From positions 4,902,967 to 4,966,966 of the forward strand of contig JAJHZJ010000335.1 in the NCBI GenBank assembly GCA_023548195.1: 64,000 nucleotides of DNA, in the 5' to 3' direction. Origin of the DNA: Bettongia penicillata ogilbyi (taxonomy: Eukaryota; Chordata; Mammalia; Diprotodontia; Potoroidae). Position 1 is the first letter of the stretch. Each line of letters starts with the position of its first letter. The translations under genes were made by a program, and so were the position numbers. This document shows, one piece after another, positions 46,305-57,421 of this stretch. The notes under the pieces were generated by a model. It did no database searches and was not told the DNA's origin. It was given only the letters and a program-made list of their open reading frames with translations.

Positions 46305-46445
46305 TCTCTGCATAAACCCCCTGAGGGAAATGAGCCTGGGAGGCGGCCCTGCCCCCACCCACTCCATTACTGAAGGTCTCTGCATAAAGCCCCTGAGGGA
46401 ACTGAGCCTGGGAGGTGGCCCTGACCCCACCTGAGCACCAGAACT
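46305..46445 (+). repeat. 5' UTR tandem monomers, two units
   Basis: Units start at 46305 and 46377 (72-base period). Each reads TCTCTGCATAAA(G)CCCC, then TGAGGGAA.TGAGCCTGGGAG, then GCCCTG.CCCCACC. They correspond to the monomers at 35551-35770 but are one fewer in number. Confidence 0.78.
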
Positions 46446-46575
46446 TAAGCTCACCTTGAATAGCAGCCAGAGCTGCCTCGGAAAGCCCATTTGAATCTCA
46501 GACCCCAAGCACTAGCTGGGCAGATCTAGGCGGGGGTGGACAGGAATCTCAGAAGTCAAGTAACTGGCTAGGAAA

Positions 46576-47673
46576 ATGCCCAGAAAAGGGAAGAAAAATA
46601 AGACTATAGAGAGCTTCTTTGAGCGGGTACAAATGTTCCCGCCTTTCAAATCTGATGACAAGGAAATATTCTTACCATCAGGGAAAGATGTGGAGGGTGG
46701 GGCCTCTGTATCCCAGACATCCCAGGGGGATGTCCAGTGGGCTCAGGCCTTGGAAGAGCTCAAAAAGGATTTTGAAAAGCAAGTTAGACAGGTGGAGGAG
46801 AAACTGGGAAGAGAAATGAGAGAGATGCAAGAAAAGTATGAAAAACAGGTCAACACGTTGGTAAAGGAGACCCAAAAAAATGCTGAAGAAAATAACACCT
46901 TGAAAAATAGGCTCACTCAATTGGCAAAAGAGGTTCAAAAAGCCAATGAGAAGATTGTTTTCAAAAGCAGAATTAGCCAAATGGAAAAAGAGGTTCAAAA
47001 GCTCACTGAAGATACTAGTTCTCTCAAAATTAGAATGGAAGAGATGGAATCTAATGACTTTCTGAGAAACCAAGAAATCACCAAACAAAACCAAAAGAAT
47101 GAAAAAATGGAAGAGAATGTGAAATATCTCATTGGAAAAACAACTGACCTGGAAAATAGAACCAGGAGAGACAATTTAAAAATTATGGGACTACCTGAAA
47201 GTCATGATCAAAAAAAGAGCCTAGACATCATCTTTCATGAAATTATCAAGGAAAACTGCCCTGAGATTCTAGAACCAGAGGGCAAAATAAGCATTGAAAG
47301 AATCCATCGATCACCGCCTGAAAGAGATCCAAAAAGAGAAACTCCTAGGAACATTGTGGCCAAATTCCAGAACTCCCAGGTCAAGGAGAAAATCTTGCAA
47401 GCAGCTAGAAAGAAACAATTCAAGTATTGTGGAAATACAATCAGGATAACTCAAGATCTAGCAGCTTCTACATTAAGGGATTGAAGGGCATGGAATAGGA
47501 TATTCCAGAAGTCAAAGGAACTAGAACTCAAACCAAGAATCACCTACCCAGCAAAACTGAGTACAATACTTCAGGGGAAAGTATGGTCTTTCAATGAAAC
47601 AGAGGACTTTCAAGCATTCTTGATGAAAAGACCAGAGCTGAAAAGAAAATTTGACTTTCAAACACAAGAATGA
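46576..47673 (+). pseudogene. HAL1 ORF1, single nonsense mutation
   Basis: Reading frame of 366 codons from ATG 46576 to the terminal TGA at 47671-47673, broken only by a stop at codon 303 (TGA 47482-47484), where the 35.9-kb copy has CGA. A CpG-to-TpG transition explains it. Coiled coil, RRM (RRDNLKIMGLPES) and the start of the C-terminal domain (IRITQDLAASTLRD) lie before the stop. The rest of that domain (ITYPAKL, FQAFLMKRPE) follows in frame. As read it would give a 302-residue protein without most of its RNA-binding C-terminal domain. Confidence 0.92.
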
Positions 47674-47807
47674 GAAGAAGCACGAAAAAGTAAACAGCAA
47701 AGAGAAGTCATAAGGGACTTACCATGAGTGAACTGTTTACATTCCTACATGGAAAGACAATATTTGTAACTCTTAAAACTTTTCAGTATCTGGGTAGTTG
47801 GTGGGAT

Positions 47808-47875
47808 CACACACACATACACACACACGTACACGCATGCACGCACACACACATACACACATGCATGCACATACC
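47808..47875. repeat. CA-rich microsatellite in HAL1 3' UTR
   Basis: Interrupted CA run with CG and TG variants, at the same element position as in the other HAL1s. Confidence 0.88.
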
Positions 47876-48196
47876 GAGACAGAGAGCACAGAGTGAATTG
47901 AATAGGATGGGACCATATCTTAAAAGAAATTAAGGTAAATGGTGAGAGAGAAAGGTAGGGGGAGGAAAGAGGGTGAAATGAAATGGGGTAAATTATATCT
48001 CATTCAAGAGGCAAGCAGGAGACTTTTTAGTGGAGGGAAAAAGAGGAGAGCTGAGAAAAAAAAAACAAGAAGTTTACCCTCATCACATTCGACTAAAGGA
48101 AGGAATAAAATGCACACTCATTTTGGTATGAAAACCTATCTTACAATACAGGAAAGTAGGGGAGAAGGAGATAAGCAAGAGGGGGGGATGATGGAA

Positions 48197-48217
48197 GGGA
48201 GGGTAATGGGAGGAGGG
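48197..48217 (+). other. Potential G-quadruplex in HAL1 3' UTR
   Basis: GGG-A-GGG-TAAT-GGG-AGGA-GGG. Counterpart of 37500-37520. Confidence 0.6.
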
Positions 48218-48710
48218 AGCAATTTGAAGTCAACACTCAGGGAGGGACAGGATCAAAAGACAGAATAGAAACAATGAGGGGCAGGATAGGATGGAGGGTA
48301 ATTCAGTTAGTTTTACACAACACGACTATTATGGAAGTCATTTGCAAAACTACACAGATAGGGCCTATATTGAATTGCCTGCCTTCCCAAAGGGAATGAG
48401 TGGGGAGGGAGGGATGGGGAGAATTTGGAACTCAAAGTTTTAGGAACAACTGTTTAGTATTGTTGTTGCTACTAGGAAATAAGAAATACAGTTAATGAGG
48501 AATAGAAAGTCATCTGGCCCTATAGGACAAAAGAGAAGATGGGGACAAGAGAAGGGAGGGATGATAGAAGAGAGGGCAGATTGGTGATAGGGAAAATTAG
48601 AATGCTCGGTGTATTGGGGTGGGGGAAGGGGAGAAAATTTGGAACCCAAAATTTTGTGAAAATGAATGTAAAAAGTTAAATAAATAAATTTTTATTTAAA
48701 AAAAAAAATT

Positions 48711-48724
48711 ACTTTGGAGGGATA
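48711..48724 (+). repeat. Target-site duplication, right copy
   Basis: actttggagggata, identical to 45844-45857. Confidence 0.93.
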
Positions 48725-48855
48725 GTCAGTTTGTATGTTGCAGTCCCCAAGTATGAAGGCAAGCGCTTGGGAGGATAGAAAGACCGAGCCACGTGCTGAA
48801 CTTCCCACAAGGAGGGAAGGTGACCAGAGTCTGCAGACAAGGGCTTCTGGGACAG
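48725..48855 (-). mobile_element. Same L2, endonuclease part beyond the HAL1
   Basis: Reverse complement continues the L2 endonuclease coding region (LGDCNIQTDYPSK reading into the duplication). It runs to about 48855, where a SINE begins. Confidence 0.65.
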
Positions 48856-49055
48856 ATATAAGCGTTGTCTTTGTTCATCCTTCATTCTCACAGAGGACAA
48901 CGACATCACCAGGTTGAGGTCTAGACCTTCCTGAACTGGACTGAAGTGAGTCCAAGCTGTGCAAAGTCCTCAGCTTCTCACTCTTTCCTTCAGCCATTGA
49001 ACTACAGTGGCAAGATAATAGTCAAGCTGACTGAAGATGGTCTAGGATGCAGCAG
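48855..49055 (-). repeat. LINE-tailed SINE, diverged
   Basis: Reverse complement of the SINE at 50.6 and 57.7 kb: 'gttcatccttcattctcaca', 'gaggacaacgacatcaccag', 'gtccaagctgtgcaaagtcc', 'tcagcttctcactctttcct', 'gaagatggtctaggatgc'. Confidence 0.65.
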
Positions 49056-49129
49056 ATGGCAAGGACCTCAAAGGAGGAGAGGTTACTGAGTAACGGAAGG
49101 AAGGGGAGAACCTGGAAACGGCACCTTCC

Positions 49130-49470
49130 ACTCAGTGATGAACATTCTCACTCTTGGTCATACCCTACACATCCCCATGATTCTGGACCTCTAAACCCTA
49201 TTCCCTACCCCCACCTCCTGATTCCTTATTCTTATCCCCCTCAACCCTCCCACCCCAAAGTCCCAGCTTCATACCTTCCCCTTGTTTCACTGTGTCCTCT
49301 GGAATGCCTGTTCCATAGGCAACAATCCTCCCCTCATCCTAAATCTTTTCCTGTCCCATTTCTTCCATCTTCTAGCAATCACTGAAACCTGGATCCCCCC
49401 TGATGACCTGCTTTCCTGGAACTCTTTCGAGTCCTGACTCCACCTTCAATCATTCTACAGTAGAGGAGAG
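49130..49470 (+). mobile_element. L2-type LINE fragment, start of endonuclease
   Basis: Plus-strand frame reads VLWNACSIGNNPPLILNLFL...FFHLLAITETWIPPDDLLSW (about 49285-49430), which matches the N-terminal L2 endonuclease motif (WNA.S..NK...LLALTETWL). Orientation is opposite to the L2 at 43.5-48.9 kb, so it is a separate copy. Confidence 0.7.
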
Positions 49471-49659
49471 TTGGATCTTTTCTTGATCTTTTCTACCCCA
49501 GCATCGTAAGAGGCTAAGTCAAAGTTCAGCATGACTCCAGTATTCCTCTCCTGTCTTAGAATGGACTGTCACAAGAGCTCCTGAACAGACTAGGTTCAGA
49601 GGATGGAAAATGGGTCATACAAGGCAAGTCAAAATCAACATGCAGAATTGTGTATTCCA

Positions 49660-49850
49660 ATGGCATAGGATTACAGATGTAGACAAGGAAGGGATCTCAG
49701 GAGTCCTCCAGCAGCATCCCCTGCCCCTTTCTTTGATAGATGAGGAAACTGAGACCCAGAGCGGTGACATGGCTTGCTCAGGCAGTCTTTCCATCCAGTA
49801 GCACTAACTGGAGCCAGTGCCTTTCCACTGCACTACACTACCTCTTATGT
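49660..49850 (-). repeat. MIR-type SINE
   Basis: Reverse-complement MIR: 'gatagatgaggaaactgaga', 'gcggtgacatggcttgctca', 'ggagccagtgcctttccact', 'gcactacactacctctt'. Confidence 0.72.
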
Positions 49851-50109
49851 CCCATGTCTTGGTTAACCTTTGAAAATTATATCAAACTAGGGGATAAAGC
49901 ATCACTGGAAATCAGATTTTAAAATAATCTTGTGAGACTGACCAGATACAGAATAAAATGGAGGAAGGGGGAGTGTGGCAGAGAAAACATCCTGTGGCAT
50001 GGGAACCTGTATGTTCAAACCTTAGATATCAAGTGCCCCTGTCTAATGTTAACACAACAAAACAAAACAAACTGTAGCATTTGTGTCCTCTGGTGAAGCT
50101 AATACATGA

Positions 50110-50305
50110 CTGGAGAGGGAGACTCATGCCAACTCTGCGGTCTTTGCTCCATGGTCCATGGCACCTCGATTTGGACTTGGAGGACTTGGCTCTGGGTGCA
50201 GCTTTCCTATGTGTACTGTCTGTGCCTTGGGTAAGGACGTGAACCTCTCTGAACCTCAACCTCCTTAGCTACAAAAAAAGATACTTTTACTTGAAGATTT
50301 CTAAG
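50110..50305 (+). repeat. MIR-type SINE
   Basis: Plus-orientation MIR, diverged: 'gatttggacttggaggactt', 'ttgggtaaggacgtgaacct', 'ctctgaacctcaacctcctt', 'agctacaaaaaaagatac'. Confidence 0.55.
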
Positions 50306-50584
50306 ACTCCCTCCAGTTCTTCATCATATCCCAAACTTCTTGACTAGCAAAGAAGGGAGAGAAAACTCATCCTCTCCCCTGGAGGTCCAATTCTAAAGAC
50401 ATTTTCCAGATAGCAACATTTCCTTGAAGGAGTCAATATGGTAACTGTACTAGTCTGATGTCTTTGTTTTTCTTGACCTCATTAAAGGGGCCATGCCCTG
50501 GCTACTTCTTAAACAGGCCTATTCAATGAATGGGCCTTGCCTCACCCTAAGTGAGTACTTGCAAAGACCTTGGCCTAAAGGACC

Positions 50585-50785
50585 CAAGGTATCCCAGTGC
50601 ATCCTGGGTCATCTCCAGTCATCCTGATGAATATCTGGTCACAGGACTCAGATGGCTCAGGAGGAAAAGTGAGGCTGGTGACCTGCACAGCCTCCCTCAC
50701 TCCAAACAAAGTCAAGTCCAAGTCATGCCATCATTTCTCTGATGGCCTGGTCTTCTTCAGCAACGAAGGATGAACACAATCACAG
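50585..50785 (+). repeat. LINE-tailed SINE
   Basis: 'gcatcctgggtcatctccag', 'ctggtcacaggactcagatg', 'gtgaggctggtgacctgcac', 'agtccaagtcatgccatcat', 'ggtcttcttcagcaacgaag' then 'gatgaacacaatcaca'. The same family is at 57.7 kb (plus) and 48.9 kb (minus). Its last roughly 25 bases resemble the 3' end of the minus-strand LINE at 18.9-20.3 kb. Confidence 0.8.
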
Positions 50786-50799
50786 TGTGTTATTTATTT

Positions 50800-52435
50800 T
50801 CTTGTGTAACTGTTATTTATTTTCTTGTGTAATAAACCTGAGATTTTTCATTATATTTCTTATTTAGTTTTCCAGATAAACCAATCGATCATGCTGCAAA
50901 GCTCTGTGTTGCACAACAACAGTGGAGTAGTTTAAATAACTTATTTGAAATGAAATACCTTCAGACTAAAGGATTTCTTGTTGTAAATTAAATTCTACAA
51001 AAAGCTGTGTAATGAGTAATCTCAGAACCTAGGTTTGATCTGGGAGACTTCCCACAAAGCCCTCATTAGCATGTGTCCCCACTCAGTGTTCTATCTGGGG
51101 GCCTCCAAATTTGGCTTGTTTGGCTCCCACTCAAGTTCTTCCTAAAAATATCAGAATAGAGCTTGTTGTCCAGGTCCCATGAAAGCACTTGATTCAGGTC
51201 AGCCTTTTATTGATCTCTCTCCACAGATGTGATGGCTTCCATAAAAGTACTCAAGCTCACCCACAGTTATCCCTTCCACATTGCAACTTTCCTCATTGTG
51301 GTTTTAATATATAATGGGTCGGCATCAGAAATTAAATGGGAATTTGGGGGGAGTTTGTGGAAGCCACAGATGACATACAAAGGCCAGAAGATGACACAGA
51401 AAAAGTTTAGAAACTCAGCAATGCAAAAAATATGTGTATAGTATTGTATAATATATTTCATCTTTTAATATCATAAATATACCCAAATTTTACAAGAAAG
51501 TACTATAACACCCCATAAAAGAAAAGGAAACATTCAGATTTCTTTTCTGGTACAAAGGGAGGGTCACAAGTTTTTATGCAGATTTTCCAGATCACTGGGG
51601 CTCTAACTCCCATGATGTGGAAGGGATAACTGTATTTTGATACAAGGCAGGAAAGATCACCATAACACAAAGAAGCCCATAAACGTGTAATCCCTGTCCT
51701 CAAGCTTATTGGTGGAGATGAAGGCTCTGCTCTAGGTGAGGGGTGGTCTGGGAGAACTCAGTCTTCTTCAGTTCTCCTGGGGACTCTTCAAGTTTCCAGT
51801 TGCTTTGGGCACTTTCAGCTTGGAGAGGGAAGATGGAAAAGGCCAATCCCATTTCAGTTTGCTGAAGGAAAAGATTCTGGGAAGACCTGAGATGAACAGG
51901 TAGTCTCTATCGTGTCCCTATCCCTCATTTGCTACACTGGATAAGATCTATGATAACCTTGCCCCACTCAAATGATCTTCCAGTTCTAGGTGTGACTGGG
52001 TTAGAGATCAAAGTCCCAAATGAATGGTCACCCATCAAAGACACATAATAGAAATTTCAAACCTAGGCTCACTCATCCTTTAACTTAGTTAAACCAGCCA
52101 GGTTTACAACTGGTCCCACCTTCTACAGCTACAGGCAGAATTTCCAGGAATTCATCCTAATCCTCTATTGGGCCCTAGGCTGAATGACATCATACATTGT
52201 CCTTTACTTGCTTTGACAATAAACAGCTTTACAAGGTATCCATTACAGGAAAAACTGGAAAAAGTAAATCCCTAAATCCAAGAAGAGATCTGAGAAAACC
52301 TGATTTTAGCATCTATTTAAACAGCACATTCATACAGAGTCAGTTACAGCTGTTCTACAGAGATGAAAGGTGAGGCTGTGTGGTTTAGTTGGTTTATGCA
52401 ATTCCTTCTCAACATCCATTTTTAGTTATTTTAAC
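50800..52435. other. No recognised feature
   Basis: No gene or confident repeat in about 1.6 kb. A short duplicated motif (ttatttattttcttgtgtaa) occurs twice near 50788-50833. Confidence 0.4.
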
Positions 52436-52439
52436 CATT

Positions 52440-52900
52440 TAGACAAAGGTATTAAAAGCACATCTCATCAGACTGGTGGATGGCACAAGGCTGGGACGGA
52501 CAGCTAATACACTGGAAGGCAGAGCCAGAATCCAAAAAGACCGTGACAGGCTAGACCTTGGGCTGAACTGAATAAGATGGCACTTAGTAGGGATAAAGTG
52601 TCTTACGATTAGGTTCCAAAAATTGACCTCACAAGTATAAGATGAGAAGGCATGCTTAAAGAGAACTTGGTCTGAAGAAGATCGATGTCTGTGTTGTCAT
52701 GAGAAAGAGAGCCTAGCCCGAGGGCAGATGGAGGAGCAAGGAGCAGAGGCTGCAAAGAGATGAACTTGGGCAGGATGTCCAGGAAAATGTCCTGGCACTC
52801 AGAGCTCTCAAAAGTGAAATGGGCGCCGGGGGAGGCGACGGGTGTCCTGGCATTAAAAGCATTCAGGCAAAGGCTGGAAGTCATGGTTTAACTGTACCAG
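52440..52900 (+). repeat. L3/CR1 LINE 3' portion
   Basis: 'ggatggcacaaggctgggac', 'ggacagctaatacactggaa', 'ccaaaaagaccgtgacaggc', 'ggctgaactgaataagatgg', then after an internal gap 'gcaaaggctggaagtcatgg'. Corresponds to the CR1/L3 RT C-terminal coding region and 3' end, with a large internal deletion near 52680. Confidence 0.75.
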
Positions 52901-52909
52901 CCCCCCACC

Positions 52910-54215
52910 TCCACCCCCCCCTGCCATTTCCCGATCCCGATATATGCCTTTGGATAGGCTTCTCCCTGTGCCTGGAAGGCCCTCCTTCTGAATTTCCACC
53001 TCCAGGGATCCTCCTCTTCTCCAAGGCTCGGCTTGACTGGTTCTGTTCCATCTATGTGACCACTCCTGAAACTTTGCTGCACCTGCTGGAGGTGGGGGGG
53101 ATGTTCCCCAGGGCTCTGAGGTGGCCTCCCTCCTCTTCTTCCTCTATGTTACTTCCCTTGCTAATCTCATTAGGTCCCATGGATTCAATGTTCACCTTTA
53201 TGATGAGGATGATTCTCAAATCTACTTATCTAGCCCTAACCTCTGACCTCACATCTCCAACTACCCATTGGATACCTCAAAGTGAATGTCCTGTAGACAG
53301 CTTAAATTCAGCACATCCAAAACTGCATTCATTATCTTTTCCCCCAAACTGTCCCTTCTTCCTATCTTTCCTATTACCGTGAAGGTTCCCATCTTCTCAT
53401 ACAACCCATGTGTCCTGCTCACTCTCTTTCATCACCACCCTCTTTCCAATCTATTGCCAAATATTACCGATTTATCTTCAAGCCTTCTCTTTGGTATGCC
53501 CTTTTCTCTCCTCTTGATGCTGCCAACACTCTGCTGCACAGGCTGCTCATCTCGGGTCTCGCATACTGCAGCAGCTGGTTGGTCCTGCTGCCACAAGTCT
53601 TTCCCCACTTTGGTCTTTCCTTCCCTTTGCTGTCAAAATCATCCTCCTTGAGCACAGATCCAACCATGACACACACCCCGTCCCCATTGGACAAATTCTG
53701 AGGCCTCCCTATTGCCCCCAAGATCAAATATAAAATGATTTTAGTTTTCAAAGCCCTCCACAGTCTCCTCTGTCCACATACACCTTCCTGACCTTCTTTG
53801 GCCTCGCTCCTCCTCCACATACTCTTCAATTCAGTGACACTGGGTCCTTGTTATTCCTCAGACAAAACACTCCATTTCTGACAATGGACCTTGTCAGCGG
53901 CTGTCCCTCTGGTCTGGAAGGCTCCACCTCCTCATCTCCACTCCCTGGCTTCCTGGCTTCCTTCAAGCCCAACCAAAGGTCTCACCTTCCAGAAGAAGCC
54001 TCTCCTGAGACTTACTTCTAGTGTCTTCCCTCTGAGGATGATTTCCCCTTTATGCTGTGTATATCTCCTCTCTACACAGTTGTTTGCATGCTCTTTCCCC
54101 CATTAGACTGTGAGTTGTTTGAGAACAGATATTATCTTTTCTTGCTATCTCTAGGGCTTAGTCCAGTACCTGGTACATAGGAGATGTTTAAGTATTGTTC
54201 ATTGACTGACAGACA
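52910..54215 (+). mobile_element. L2 LINE, RT palm to 3' end
   Basis: Long plus-strand L2. Broken frames give a palm region (reading near ...[20 protein letters not shown] around 53175-53235) and the downstream thumb ('cccattggatacctcaaagt', 'cttaaattcagcacatccaa'). A C-terminal part follows ('ctgtccacatacaccttcct', 'tccctctggtctggaaggct'), then the UTR ending 'gtccagtacctggtacatag' and 'gtattgttcattgactgac'. The open frames 52819-54106 are pieces of it. Confidence 0.8.
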
Positions 54216-54219
54216 GACC

Positions 54220-54468
54220 TCCATCAGGATGCCTTTCCTGATCCCTCAGTGGTTAATGAGTACCCAACCACCCTCAGATAGTCCCCCCACCACCATATAC
54301 TTGTTTTGTATGTAGCTTATTTATTCAACTGTGAACATGTTGTATTACCCTAGGAGAACACAGGGTCTTTAAGGCAAGGACTGTCTCCTTATATCCCCAG
54401 AACCCAGTGAAGGACCTGGCACAGGGTAGGTACTTAATAAATGGTTGCTGACTGAGTGACTGCTGAGG
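54220..54468 (+). repeat. Second L2 LINE 3' end
   Basis: A further L2 terminus follows directly: 'aggatgcctttcctgatccc', 'gtgaacatgttgtattaccc', 'tctttaaggcaaggactgtc', 'gtgaaggacctggcacaggg', 'taggtacttaataaatggtt'. Confidence 0.75.
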
Positions 54469-54514
54469 TTCCTTGTAGGATCTGTGATCCCTTGCCTCAG
54501 TCAGACTATGAATG

Positions 54515-54870
54515 GAGCATAACTGGAAAGCATAAAGAAGGGGGCAATGAGCAGATGAAGGGCCTCAGAATCAGGTCACACCAGTTTGGGATGAAGGAAA
54601 TGGGGAGGCTTGGTTTGAAGAGGAGCTGATGCTCCAGATGTGCTCTGCTGGGTTCCAAAGGGCAGAGACAGGAGCGACAAGGATCAGGAAAAGCTTCCAG
54701 AAAATCATCACTCTCCCACAATGGAATGGACTGTTCTGGGAGGTGGTGAGCTCCCCATTCCTAGAGACCTTCCAGCAAAGACAGCATGGCCACTTGTCAT
54801 GGGTGTGGTAGAGGAAATTACATTGGATGGCCTCTGAGTTCCCTTCCGGCACCAAGGTTCTTAGCGGCTC
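54515..54870 (+). repeat. L3/CR1 LINE 3' portion
   Basis: 'ggaggcttggtttgaagagg', 'gggttccaaagggcagagac', 'cacaatggaatggactgttc', 'tgggaggtggtgagctcccc', 'gaccttccagcaaagacagc', 'atggcctctgagttcccttc'. It does not overlap the fragment at 52.4 kb cleanly, so it is either a second copy or the same one after rearrangement. Confidence 0.68.
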
Positions 54871-54874
54871 TAGA

Positions 54875-55790
54875 AAGACATGGAGGGTCTTCAAAATCAC
54901 ATCTTTGGCAAAGAACTCAAAAAGGATCAGTCCAAGTCACCATCTAAGGAGGTAAGCAGAGATCTTATAATAAAATAGTATGGTAACTGCCACAGAAAGA
55001 AAAAGTCCTCCTTAGATAACTCTGATAATGCCTTACACATTGCTCTTTCATGCTAAGGATTTTCCTTAGTGACAGGACTGGTTTTTGGAACATGACATCA
55101 ATGAGATCAAATTCTACTCCATGAAGGAAAGAAGAGGAAAAACCACTAAATGTCTTGGCAGGCCCCTTGAAATTGGTGCAGAGTTGGGGGAACCTTCCAT
55201 AATGGGAGCACATCAGCAGATTTAATTTTGTTTCCTTCATCTTACTCTTAGCTATCCTTCTATGGCAAAACCTTGTAAAGGAATCTCATGAGATTCCAGT
55301 CTTGTCCAGAATATGGGAACATGCTAGTGTTGAGCTAACTAGAGGAAAAAGAAGTTTGTATCCAACCACAGAGTGAGATAACAAGGGAGACATTACATGA
55401 AGAGGTATACTTAGGTCTCAGGTTGGCTTCTCTGGGAGGACTATGTTCTCTCTGGGGGGATCTCAGTCTTGGTATTCCCAACATTTAGGACCCTCACCAC
55501 AGTAAGGAAATGTTTCAAGCTCCCTTTCCAAACCCTGAATCTTCCAAACTGTTTGGATGCCACAGTAACCCCTCAAAAGTAACTCCACTCTGTCAGTTGG
55601 TGACCACCTCAAAGTAACAGAGCAGAGTAACAAGAGCATGAATTGCCACCTACCAAACATCCTCTTATCCTATGGGCAGTCATCTGCCTGTTCTAATAAG
55701 AAGTCAACTCAGGTCTTACTAGATGGGAGACTAATCCTCACAACACTGAAGAGATGACCCCAAATCTCACCCTTCTCTCATTTTTATGGG
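54875..55790. other. No recognised feature
   Basis: No gene or repeat family recognised. Confidence 0.4.
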
Positions 55791-55794
55791 ATCT

Positions 55795-57355
55795 CCAGCT
55801 CCTTCTTCCAAGGCCAATATGTTCAATACTAAACCAGAAATGCTAGCTATAGCAATCAGAGAAGAAAAAGAAATTGAAGGAATCGGAACAGGCAACGAAG
55901 AAACCAACTATTACTGTTTTGTGACCTTGGAGAATCCTAGAGCATCAACCAATAAACTAGCTGAAATAATTAACCACTTTAAGAAAGTTGCAGGATATAA
56001 AACAAACTCATATAAATCATCAACGTTTCTACATATCGCCAACAAAGTCCACGCAGCGAGAGATAGAAAGAGAAATTCCATCTAAAATAACTACAGACTA
56101 TATAAAGTACTTGGGACTCTACCTGCCATGACAAACTTAGGAACTACATGAGCACAATTACAAAATACTTTTCATAGTAACAAAGCCAGATCTGAACAAA
56201 TGGAAATTATTAATTGCTCATCAACGGGCTGAGCTAATATAACAAAAATGACAATGCTACCCAAATTAATTTACTTATTCAGCACCACACCCAACACACT
56301 AGCAAAAATGATTTTACATAGCTAGAAAAAATAATAAAATTCACCTGGAGGAACAAAAGGTCGAGAATATCCAGGAGTGATTAGAAAAAAGCGTGAAGGC
56401 AGCCCATCTGCATCAGATCTCACACTGTATCACACAGTGGTGATCACTAAAACAATCTGATATGGGCTAAGACACAGTGGTGGATCAGTGGAGTAGACTA
56501 GGCACACAATGCACAGCAGTAAATTATCAAAGTAATCTAGTGTTTAACAAACTCAAAGACCCAAACTTTTGGGACAAGAACTTACTATTTGATAAAAACT
56601 GCTGTGAAAACTAGAAAGCAACTTGGTAGAAACTAGGTATGGACTGACATCTCATACCATATACACCAAGATAAGATCAAAATGGGTACATGATTTAGAC
56701 ATAAGGGTTGATACCACAAACAAGTTAGGAGAGAGCATGGAATGATTTACTTCCCTCATCTACAGACAAGTGAAAAATTTGTGACTAAACAAGAGACGGA
56801 GAGCATTACAGGATATAAAATGCATAATTTTGATTATATGAAATTAAAAAGCTTTTGCACAAACAAAATTCTGTGCAGTCAAGCTTAGAAGGAAAGATGA
56901 AAACTGGGGGAAAATTTCATATCAAATGTTTCTGATAAAGTCCTTATTTCTCAAAAGTACAGAGAACTGAGTCAAATTTAAAGAACACGTCATTCCTCAA
57001 TTGATAAATGGTCATGGGATATGAACAGGCAGTTTTGACATGAAGAAATCAAAGTAATCTATAATCATTTTAAAAAATGTTCCAAATCACTACTTATTAG
57101 AGAAATGCAAATTAAAACAATTCTCAGGTATTACCTCACACCTATCAGATTGGCTAATATGACAGAAAAGGAAAATGACAAATGTTGGAAGGGATGTAGA
57201 AAAATTGAGACACAAATGCATTGATGATAGAGTTTTGAACTAATCCAACCACTGTGGAGATGAATTTGGAACTATACCCAAAGAACTATAAAACTGTGTA
57301 TTCCCTTTGACCCAGAAATACCACTACTAAGTCTTATGCCAAAGAAATAATAAGG

Positions 57356-57421
<66 letters not shown>

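Larger units (their letters stand above)
45858..48710 (+). mobile_element. Full-length HAL1 inserted in an L2
   Basis: About 2.85 kb, the closest relative of the HAL1 at 35.0 kb: same 5' start (GAGGGTGGAGTCAAGATGGTGG near 45860), GC-rich 5' UTR with two monomers, ORF1 with one nonsense codon, and 3' UTR with CA repeat, four-run G-rich motif and A-rich tail. No ORF2. It lies antisense to the host L2 and separates its endonuclease coding region (GDCNIQTDYPSK / VITTELL). Confidence 0.94.
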
